From an uncultured Selenomonadaceae bacterium (GTDB taxonomy: Bacteria > Bacillota > Negativicutes > Selenomonadales > Selenomonadaceae), in assembly GCA_945637225.1 (NCBI GenBank), contig CALZDE010000060.1, positions 1-10,043 of the forward strand: a DNA stretch of 10,043 bases. The letters run 5' to 3'. The notes beneath the pieces are model-generated. The model ran no database searches. It worked only from the letters and a program-made list of their open reading frames with translations, and was not told the DNA's origin. Shown here in pieces: positions 1-5,586 of this stretch. Every line of letters begins with the position of its first letter. The stretch's first letter is position 1. The position numbers and the translations under genes are program-made.

Positions 1-393
1 GACAAAAACCTTATCAGCACCATAATGAAGTAATTCCTGGGCCTTGTCCCCTACATTAGAGCCCATGAAAATCGCATATACAGGATGATCAATCTTCTCA
101 GCTAATTCCTTAGCCTTGCCGAGAAGCTCATAGGTAACAGGATGAATTTCGCCATCTACATGGTCTACATAAACAGTAATACCATTCCACAGGCTCTTAT
201 CAATCTGAGGAGTTTCTTCCTCTACATATTCCATAACACCAGGCTGGCCCTTTTTAACACAGAGCTTGCAGAGCTTACATGCGCTGTTTACTTCCAGCTT
301 GCCATCCTTCTCTTCCATTGCACCAAAGGGGCAGATGGAAATCATTGCTTTAATATCGGTAATTTTTTCCTGATGAACTACTAACATTCCCAT
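1..393 (-). CDS. etfA: Electron transfer flavoprotein alpha subunit with N-terminal ferredoxin-like domain (partial, 3' end outside window)
   Basis: Only the first 131 residues are present; the frame is open to the left edge. Seen: an N-terminal cysteine module with CPFGAM at residues 21-26 and CxxCxxC at C39, C42 and C45. Four cysteines in this arrangement suit one [4Fe-4S] cluster. The usual fourth cysteine after CxxCxxC (xxxCP) is replaced by VKKGQPG, so C21 would be the remote ligand. From about residue 70 the typical EtfA N-terminal fold follows (GITVYVDHVDGEIHPVTYELLGKA, given here as GITVYVDHVD then GEIHPVTYELLGKA; later MGSNVGD and YGADKVF). Known: ferredoxin-domain EtfA occurs in lactate dehydrogenase-Etf complexes such as LctC of Acetobacterium woodii. 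The ATG at 393 has an AAGGGGG ribosome site (404-410) and lies 18 nt after the etfB stop, so it belongs to the same operon. The FAD-binding C-terminal domain is not visible here. Confidence 0.93.
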   Translation of the reverse strand, partial: MGMLVVHQEKITDIKAMISICPFGAMEEKDGKLEVNSACKLCKLCVKKGQPGVMEYVEEETPQIDKSLWNGITVYVDHVDGEIHPVTYELLGKAKELAEKIDHPVYAIFMGSNVGDKAQELLHYGADKVFV

Positions 394-411
394 TATTCTT
401 CAGCCCCCTTC

Positions 412-1203
412 TCAGCCTAAAATCTTCTTAACCTTCAGCTCGCTGAAGATCTTCTCTGCCAATTCTTCGCCAGTACCCTCCCAAGTAACCTGTGTCTTGT
501 CGTGAACAGGTGGGAAAATACGCTGAACCTGAGTTGCAGAACCATTCAGGCCGTAATTATTCTTGTTCTGGTCTTCCATATCCTTCAAGGTGAACATCTT
601 TACTTCACGCTTTTCAGTTTCCTTCTTCTTTAAATAGGAAGGAAGACGAGGCTGAACAATATCTTTCTGTACGGTAATGAGACATGGGAACTGAATCTTT
701 ACTCTTTCAATATCCTGCGCCATTTCCATATCTACATATATGCTATTGTCTTCTACACGGTCAATACGAGTTACGTTGCAAACGCAAGGAATGCCCAGCT
801 GTTCGGAAACCTCAGGACCTACCTGTGCGGTATCACCGTCAGTAGTCTGCAAGCCACAGATAATAATATCATACTTGCCAAATTTCTTAATGCCCTGTGC
901 CAAGGTATGGCTGGTAGCTAATACGTCAGCACCGCCAAAAGCACGGTCAGAAATAATACAGCCAGAATCAGCACCCATGGAATATGCTTCCTTAATGACA
1001 GCAGTAGCAGGTGGTGGTCCCATTGTAATAACATCTAATTTACCACCATAAGCTTCCTTCAGCTGCAGACCACATTCCAAAGCATATAAATCATAAGGAT
1101 TCATCTTGCTGTCTGCGCCATTACGCTTCAATACACCAGTCACTGGATCAACCTCAACCTTGTTGGAGCCAGGAACCTGCTTAATGCATACCAGTATATC
1201 CAC
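412..1203 (-). CDS. etfB: Electron transfer flavoprotein beta subunit, bifurcating type
   Basis: A 263-residue EtfB of normal length. Seen: start MDILVCIKQVPGS, NPYD at 35-38, MGPPPA at 61-66, FGGADVLATS at 89-98 and GLQTTDGDTAQVGP at 117-130. The last two resemble the nucleotide-binding loops of the Etf group that carries a second FAD and takes part in flavin-based bifurcation or confurcation. The long C-terminal arm expected for docking on EtfA is present. The start codon is GTG at 1203, preceded by GGAGGGG (1209-1215) at 5 nt spacing. It lies 91 nt beyond the lutBA stop and 18 nt before etfA. Inferred role: with EtfA it exchanges electrons between a lactate-oxidising flavo- or iron-sulfur enzyme and NAD/ferredoxin in the cytoplasm. 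A purely non-bifurcating Etf is the alternative. Confidence 0.93.
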   Translation of the reverse strand: MDILVCIKQVPGSNKVEVDPVTGVLKRNGADSKMNPYDLYALECGLQLKEAYGGKLDVITMGPPPATAVIKEAYSMGADSGCIISDRAFGGADVLATSHTLAQGIKKFGKYDIIICGLQTTDGDTAQVGPEVSEQLGIPCVCNVTRIDRVEDNSIYVDMEMAQDIERVKIQFPCLITVQKDIVQPRLPSYLKKKETEKREVKMFTLKDMEDQNKNNYGLNGSATQVQRIFPPVHDKTQVTWEGTGEELAEKIFSELKVKKILG

Positions 1204-1241
1204 TTTTACCCCTCCAATATATAAATTCCCTTTTTTATTAC

Positions 1242-1273
1242 TCCAGAGGCGAGATTCCCGGCCCGCCCCTGGA
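1242..1273 (-). other. GC-rich intercistronic stem-loop between lutBA and etfB
   Basis: In the minus-strand transcript the arms 1262-1273 and 1242-1253 form a 12-bp stem with two G-U wobbles and an 8-nt loop. It is far more GC-rich than its surroundings. On the minus strand it is followed by an A-rich tract, not a U tract, so it does not look like an intrinsic terminator. A role in mRNA stability or processing between lutBA and etfBA is an inference. Confidence 0.6.
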
Positions 1274-1293
1274 CTTACTCATACACCTTTATC

Positions 1294-3462
1294 TTATTTT
1301 ATACGTTCAGCTAAAATATCTGCAATATGCTTTGTCTGAATACCAGTCTCAGCCTTGTCAAGACCACCGCCAATCTGCATCATGCAGGCTGGGCAAGCTA
1401 CAACAGCAGTTGTTGCACCAGTATCCTTAATATTCTTTACCTTCTCCTCCAGCATTGGAATAGAAACTTCCTGATACTTCATACCGAAGGAACCAGCCAT
1501 ACCACAGCACTTATCACAGTTATGCATCTCTACCAGCTCTACGCCCTTTGCAGCCTTCAGGAGAGCACGTGGCTCCTCGGAAATGCCAAGACCGCGCTTA
1601 ATATGGCAGGAATCATGATAAGTAACCTTCTCACCACCGGAGGTAGGAGTCAGGCGGCCCATACGCTTGTACTGCTCTGCAACGAAGCTGGAGAACTCAC
1701 GAACCTTCTTGCAGAATGCTTCTGCACGTCTGCTCCACTCTGGGTCATTAGCAAAGAGCTTCTTGTAGGTCTCATGCAATGTCTCAGTACAGGTTGGGCA
1801 GGCAGAAATAATATAATCAACATCGTATTTCTCAAATGCTTCAATATTTTTCTTAGCAATCTTTCTGCCGGTCTCTCTGTCGCCAACGCCCAGGATAGGC
1901 TTACCACAGCAGCTCTGCTCCATAGGATATACTACGGAACACTCAGCATCCTGCAGAACCTTTACTACATTTACAGAGCTGTCAGAGAAGATGAAGTCCA
2001 TGTTACAGCCGGAGAAATATGCAACCTTATATCTAGGATTCTTTGGATTATTTCTGTAAAGTGCTTCCATGCGGTCACGGGCAGGAGTTGGAGCAATTGC
2101 TGGCAAGCTGCGGCCCTTAGTCATATTAGCAAAGAACAGAGGCAAATGACGAATGAACTTGCCATTGGTGAATGGTGCAGAGGTAAGTGATGCTGCCTTC
2201 AAGAGCAGGGTATGCATCATACTGCGGTCAGACATAACGCTCTGGAAAATACCATCCATGCTTGGAGCACCGTTCTTCTGAATGTAACGGCTGCGGAGTT
2301 CATCAATAATATCAGGAATTGGCATCTTACCTGGGCAAACAGTTACGCAGGTGCGGCAACCAATACACAAATCACTAAATTTAGCGAAATCATCAAGGCC
2401 ATTGTTCAGAAGACCAGTCAGAACAGCGCCGATACCGCCGGAATAAATGTGGCCATATACGTGACCGCCAACCTTAGTCCAGATTGGGCATACATTCAGG
2501 CAGGAAGCACAGCGTACACACTGGTAAACCTGCTTGAAGATTGGATCCTTTGCAGCCTCTAAACGGCCATTATCCATGAGGATTACATACTGCTTGCGGT
2601 CTTCCTCTACCCACTCACCATTCTTTTCATAGATAACTGGGGTAGGACCATCAACCATAGTCATGTAAGAAGTCATGCGCTGGCAGGTACCATTACGTGG
2701 CAGGAGACGGAGAACCTTTGCCGCATCAGCCACAGTAGGAATCAGCTTTTCATAACCAATCAGAACAACATGGATACGAGGCAGGGTAGTAACAAGACGA
2801 GCATTACCCTCATTGGTAACAAGACCAATAGCACCATTTTCTGCAATACCGAAGTTAGCACCGGTAACACCCATATCAGCAGCTAAGAACTTCTCACGGA
2901 GAGTTTCACGAGCCTTCTGAATCATATAAGGAATGTTTTCACCAGGAACCTCTTCCTTTAATTCCTGAGTAAACATTTCAGCACACTGATAACGGTTTAA
3001 GTGAATAGCTGGCATAACCATATGAGATGGCTTATGACCTGCAATAGCAATCATCCACTCGCCCAAGTCAGTTTCCTTAACCTCTATGCCATTATTAGTA
3101 AAGCACTCATTCATGTGAATTTCTTCAGAAGCCATGGACTTAGACTTTACTACCTTATGAACATTGTTTTCCCTGCAGATCTCAACGAGGATTCTCTTTA
3201 CCTCATCGCCGTCCTTAGCACGATAGAATACGCCACCGCGCTTCTCAACACTAGCCTGGAACTTATCTGCTAATTCTTCAATGTGATTTACTGCATCTAT
3301 CTTCATGTCACGGAAGGAATTGCGCAGAGCATCTATATCCTGTCCTTCATAAGACTTCAGACGTGAGCCAGGATACTGTTCAGCGAACTTAGATAACGCA
3401 CCCTGCATTACATCGTCTTTCAGTTTTGCCTTAATTTCTTCCTTAATATTACGTTCAGCCAT
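1294..3462 (-). CDS. lutBA: Fused LutB-LutA lactate-utilisation iron-sulfur protein
   Basis: A 722-residue fusion of two proteins that are separate in Bacillus LutB/LutA and E. coli YkgF/YkgE. Residues about 50-300 are a LUD domain, including GVTGANFGIAENGAIGL at 198-214. Residues 315-325 (CVRCASCLNVC) and 366-376 (CIGCRTCVTVC) are two classical [4Fe-4S] motifs. After a linker, residues 480-700 are LutA-like with two CCG (heterodisulfide-reductase type) modules: C486, C518-C519, C555/C558, then C619, C649, C652-C653, C690/C693. Known: the Lut/Lld complex oxidises L-lactate to pyruvate in the cytoplasm. The ATG at 3462 has GGAGGG (3470-3475) at 7 nt spacing, 15 nt after the lutC stop. No frameshift or missing cysteine is evident, so this is a genuine fusion rather than an artefact of annotation. 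The natural electron acceptor is not shown by the sequence; the etf genes downstream are candidates. Confidence 0.92.
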   Translation of the reverse strand: MAERNIKEEIKAKLKDDVMQGALSKFAEQYPGSRLKSYEGQDIDALRNSFRDMKIDAVNHIEELADKFQASVEKRGGVFYRAKDGDEVKRILVEICRENNVHKVVKSKSMASEEIHMNECFTNNGIEVKETDLGEWMIAIAGHKPSHMVMPAIHLNRYQCAEMFTQELKEEVPGENIPYMIQKARETLREKFLAADMGVTGANFGIAENGAIGLVTNEGNARLVTTLPRIHVVLIGYEKLIPTVADAAKVLRLLPRNGTCQRMTSYMTMVDGPTPVIYEKNGEWVEEDRKQYVILMDNGRLEAAKDPIFKQVYQCVRCASCLNVCPIWTKVGGHVYGHIYSGGIGAVLTGLLNNGLDDFAKFSDLCIGCRTCVTVCPGKMPIPDIIDELRSRYIQKNGAPSMDGIFQSVMSDRSMMHTLLLKAASLTSAPFTNGKFIRHLPLFFANMTKGRSLPAIAPTPARDRMEALYRNNPKNPRYKVAYFSGCNMDFIFSDSSVNVVKVLQDAECSVVYPMEQSCCGKPILGVGDRETGRKIAKKNIEAFEKYDVDYIISACPTCTETLHETYKKLFANDPEWSRRAEAFCKKVREFSSFVAEQYKRMGRLTPTSGGEKVTYHDSCHIKRGLGISEEPRALLKAAKGVELVEMHNCDKCCGMAGSFGMKYQEVSIPMLEEKVKNIKDTGATTAVVACPACMMQIGGGLDKAETGIQTKHIADILAERIK

Positions 3463-3477
3463 CAGTTATCCCTCCAA

Positions 3478-4110
3478 TCACTTCATATCTTCCACTGCTA
3501 TAATGAACAGGTAGTTTGGACCATGAACGCCCAAGCTCAGCACACGCTCAATATCTGCGGTACGGCTAGGACCAGTTACAAAGCCACAGTAACCATCCTT
3601 GAATACCTTTCCGATGATTTCACAGGCTACGCTCATATCCTTAACCGCATACTTAGCAGGTACGAATACAATGTTAGTGTATGGAAGCATACTTGTTACA
3701 CGAGCCTCATAGGACTTGTTATCAACTACGATACTGCCACTCTCTGCTATGCAGAACTCCGCAACGGAAATACCAACCTCAGCAGAAGCCTTGTGCTTGG
3801 CAATATCGAATTTGTCGGTGAATACTGTATAATCCTTGCCGAGATTATCGTAAATAGCCTTTAACTCAGGACGCTCTTCCCCGCCTACAGCTAAAATCTC
3901 CTTGGTTGGCAAAACCTTGTCATCATACTTGCCGGCAGCCAGATTCTTCAGGATTTCCTGCAGTTTTACTTCGCCCTCCGCAAAATCCTTCACCTTGAAA
4001 ACCTTAGCAGCCGCTGTGGTAGCATTCTTTTCAAACTCGTCATAGTAGCACTCATCTACCAGACCACTACCGAAAGCTTCCTTTGGCCAGTCTCTGCAAA
4101 CTTTCTTCAC
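3478..4110 (-). CDS. lutC: LutC-family LUD-domain lactate-utilisation protein
   Basis: LUD-domain subunit of the L-lactate oxidation complex (LutC/YkgG/LldG family). Seen: the family motifs GISVAEFCIAESGSIVV and GPSRTADIERVLSLGVHGP near the C-terminus. I choose the GTG at 4110, giving 210 residues beginning MKKVCRDWPKEAF, because AAGGGGGAG (4117-4125) sits 6 nt upstream. The frame stays open to another GTG at 4209 (243 residues), but that start lacks a ribosome site and adds 33 residues that show no family resemblance I can recognise. The gene is first in the lut-etf operon and ends 15 nt before lutBA. Known: LutC is needed with LutA and LutB for lactate oxidation in Bacillus, though its exact chemical role is less clear than that of the iron-sulfur subunits. 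Confidence 0.9.
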   Translation of the reverse strand: MKKVCRDWPKEAFGSGLVDECYYDEFEKNATTAAAKVFKVKDFAEGEVKLQEILKNLAAGKYDDKVLPTKEILAVGGEERPELKAIYDNLGKDYTVFTDKFDIAKHKASAEVGISVAEFCIAESGSIVVDNKSYEARVTSMLPYTNIVFVPAKYAVKDMSVACEIIGKVFKDGYCGFVTGPSRTADIERVLSLGVHGPNYLFIIAVEDMK

Positions 4111-4116
4111 GATTAA

Positions 4117-4125
4117 CTCCCCCTT
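4117..4125 (-). promoter_or_regulatory. Ribosome binding site deciding the lutC start
   Basis: AAGGGGGAG on the minus strand, 6 nt before the GTG at 4110. It lies inside the longer open frame and favours the shorter lutC product over the GTG at 4209. Confidence 0.7.
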
Positions 4126-4294
4126 GCACATTGCCTGTAACAGATCACACACATCAGTTACTTCATACTTTAATATATTTCCCCTGAACGGTAAAAGTAC
4201 ACCTTCCACCGTCTAATTACAAGAAAATAGGTCTAACATCGTACAATTGTTGTTCTTTAGTCCTCTAAAAAACATCATACCTATTACTCTTCAT

Positions 4295-4305
4295 ACCGTT
4301 ACGGT
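4295..4305. repeat. Short palindrome ACCGT-T-ACGGT in the lut leader
   Basis: Perfect 5-bp inverted repeat with a 1-bp centre, about 55 bp downstream of the predicted lut start site. It could be an operator or chance; no second copy was found in the window. Confidence 0.3.
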
Positions 4306-4340
4306 TTTTGTGTGAATTGTCTGATAATTCTGTATAGACC

Positions 4341-4364
4341 GTAAATTTATATTTATTGATTTAC
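4341..4364. repeat. Inverted repeat GTAAAT-N12-ATTTAC over the lut transcription start
   Basis: Perfect 6-bp arms (4341-4346 and 4359-4364) directly abutting the -10 box on its downstream side and covering the predicted start near 4358. The position suits a repressor operator, but the arms are AT-rich and chance occurrence in this DNA is plausible. Confidence 0.35.
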
Positions 4365-4393
4365 ATTATAATACTATCTAATCTACTTGTCAA
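4365..4393 (-). promoter_or_regulatory. Consensus sigma-70-type promoter of the lut-etf operon
   Basis: Reading leftward: TTGACA (4388-4393), a 17-bp spacer, then TATAAT (4365-4370). Both hexamers match the housekeeping consensus exactly at optimal spacing. A start near 4358 is expected. So strong a core promoter implies that control is mainly by repression. Confidence 0.85.
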
Positions 4394-4600
4394 TACTTAA
4401 AAACAATAATTAAAAAGATTTTTTTAATTTATTTGGTCGCAGTTACAACTTTATTTATAAATCACTCTGTAAGTGAAATTATTAACTTTTTCTACTAATT
4501 AATTAATAACCATTCTCATATTTTTATACTTTTTGATAGATTTATATACTTATTCATCATACATTTATTTTAAAATTATGTCTTTATTATCTTATCATAG

Positions 4601-4630
4601 TTGACAAATCACTGTTTTTTTTAGTATAGT
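4601..4630 (+). promoter_or_regulatory. Promoter of the GntR regulator gene
   Basis: TTGACA (4601-4606), 18-bp spacer, TATAGT (4625-4630). The predicted start is near 4637, about 34 nt before the ATG. An imperfect symmetric element, GTTA-N8-TAAC (4629-4644), overlaps the start and could be an autoregulatory site. Confidence 0.75.
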
Positions 4631-4670
4631 TAAAGTATGCTAACCCTTACGTCCTTAGGAGGCGATTTCT

Positions 4671-5384
4671 ATGAATATACCTAATAATAAGAGCAAAAGC
4701 CTTGTGGAGACTACTACACAGGGAATCATCGACTACATCACCGAGAGAAAGATGGAGCCAGGTGACAAGCTCCCTACAGAAACTGAATTTCTGGAAATAT
4801 TTGAAGTGAGCCGTGGTACACTCCGCGAAGCCTTCAAAATTCTGGTAGCCAGAAATGTACTGGAGATAAGACAGGGCTCCGGCACCTTCATTTCTCCTAA
4901 CAAGGGAATCCCTGATGACCCTCTCGGACTTACCTTCATTTACGACGACCACACCTTGGCCCTTGACCTGCTTGACGTAAGACTTATGCTGGAACCCAAA
5001 ATCGCACAGCTGGCAGCCATTAATGCCACCGACGAACAGAAAGAACGCATGGAAGTTTTAACACAGCGGCTCACTGAATGCATTAATAACGGAACCTCCT
5101 ACGCAGACGTAGACACCGAGTTCCATCAGCTGGTGGCTGAAGCCAGCGGCAACCGCGTTCTCAGCAATATAAGCTACATTCTTATATCTTCCATTCAAAA
5201 AAATATTGCTATTACCTTGGATGTTCAAAAAATCTCCAACACCTTACATTATCATACAAGAATTTTGAATGATATAATCAACGCTGACGCTGTAGGTGCA
5301 TTTTACGATATGACCATGCATCTCAATTTATTGAGGGAATTTATGGTCAATAAACTGCACGAAAAACAAAATTCTTCAAAATAA
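4671..5384 (+). CDS. FadR-subfamily GntR transcriptional regulator, probable lactate-responsive regulator
   Basis: 237 residues with an N-terminal winged helix (about 10-76; GDKLPTETEF, VSRGTLREAFKIL, the wing QGSGTF) and a C-terminal FCD ligand domain (about 95-225). The FCD metal-site pattern D-x3-H-x42-H-x21-H is intact as D148, H152, H195 and H217, so a carboxylate ligand bound through a metal is expected. Known: LldR and LutR, lactate-responsive regulators, belong to this FadR/FCD group. Position between the lut-etf operon and the lactate permease supports a lactate-sensing role, and the lutR name would suit, but neither ligand nor operator is proven by sequence. The ATG has AGGAGG (4657-4662) at 8 nt. 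I see no convincing terminator after it, so some read-through into the permease is possible. Confidence 0.9.
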   Translation: MNIPNNKSKSLVETTTQGIIDYITERKMEPGDKLPTETEFLEIFEVSRGTLREAFKILVARNVLEIRQGSGTFISPNKGIPDDPLGLTFIYDDHTLALDLLDVRLMLEPKIAQLAAINATDEQKERMEVLTQRLTECINNGTSYADVDTEFHQLVAEASGNRVLSNISYILISSIQKNIAITLDVQKISNTLHYHTRILNDIINADAVGAFYDMTMHLNLLREFMVNKLHEKQNSSK

Positions 5385-5445
5385 GAAAACACGTTAAAAA
5401 AATACTGAAATCATTTTCTCGAACAAATAATTTATATTAATACCG

Positions 5446-5455
5446 AAAGCATGCT
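5446..5455. repeat. Palindrome-containing motif upstream of the lactate permease promoter
   Basis: AAAGCATGCT includes the perfect 8-bp palindrome AGCATGCT, about 22 bp upstream of the permease -35 box. A near copy, AAAGTATGCT, lies at 4632-4641 at the regulator gene's predicted start. Possibly a shared regulatory site; weak evidence. Confidence 0.25.
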
Positions 5456-5476
5456 CTAAATAATAACAACTCTCTC

Positions 5477-5505
5477 TTGCGGATTACATATGATAGGTGT
5501 ACAAT
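5477..5505 (+). promoter_or_regulatory. Candidate promoter of the lactate permease gene
   Basis: TTGCGG (5477-5482), 17-bp spacer, TACAAT (5500-5505). A small inverted repeat, ATAAAT-GTATT-ATTTAT (5504-5520), begins at the -10 box and covers the predicted start. Hexamers are reasonable but not perfect. Confidence 0.6.
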
Positions 5506-5523
5506 AAATGTATTATTTATAGG

Positions 5524-5548
5524 GAATTAGCAGAAACTTTACTAATTC
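5524..5548. repeat. Inverted repeat GAATTAG-N11-CTAATTC in the permease leader
   Basis: Perfect 7-bp arms (5524-5530 and 5542-5548) with an 11-nt spacer, between the candidate promoter and the start codon. It could be an operator or a leader stem-loop. Its core TTAGCA...ACTTTA resembles the complement of the regulator's start-site element around 4629-4644. Confidence 0.4.
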
Positions 5549-5586
5549 ATTTTCTAAACCAAAAGAGAGAAAGGATGTCTTATTAG

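Larger units (their letters stand above)
4111..4670. other. Divergent control region between lutC and the GntR regulator gene
   Basis: A 560-bp stretch without a supported gene, very AT-rich between about 4320 and 4620. It holds a leftward promoter (4365-4393) and a rightward promoter (4601-4630), whose -35 boxes are about 207 bp apart, and an inverted repeat over the predicted leftward start site. The leftward transcript would carry an untranslated leader of roughly 250 nt before lutC. Inside this leader are a small palindrome (4295-4305), a direct repeat GGTATGA on the minus strand (4275-4281 and 4291-4297), and GTCTAA repeated exactly 20 bp apart (4211 and 4231). I recognise no known riboswitch in it. 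Confidence 0.7.

Noticed and set aside
142..384. Plus-strand 80-codon open frame opposite etfA
   Set aside because: Antisense to the cysteine motif and Etf domain of etfA; no independent evidence.
1231..1280. Hairpin after lutBA as an intrinsic terminator
   Set aside because: The tract following the stem on the coding strand is A-rich, not U-rich. The T run lies on the other strand and on the wrong side of the stem.
1327..2190. Long plus-strand open frame (287 codons) opposite the lutBA gene
   Set aside because: It is fully antisense to a confidently identified coding region, its product resembles no family and its composition is that of a complement frame.
4111..4209. N-terminal 33-residue extension of LutC from GTG 4209
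   Set aside because: No ribosome site at 4209, while a strong one precedes GTG 4110; the extra residues show no LutC character.
4394..4600. Small RNA or hidden gene in the AT-rich stretch between the divergent promoters
   Set aside because: No open frame with a ribosome site, no GC-rich hairpin and no terminator; it reads as plain AT-rich promoter-upstream DNA.
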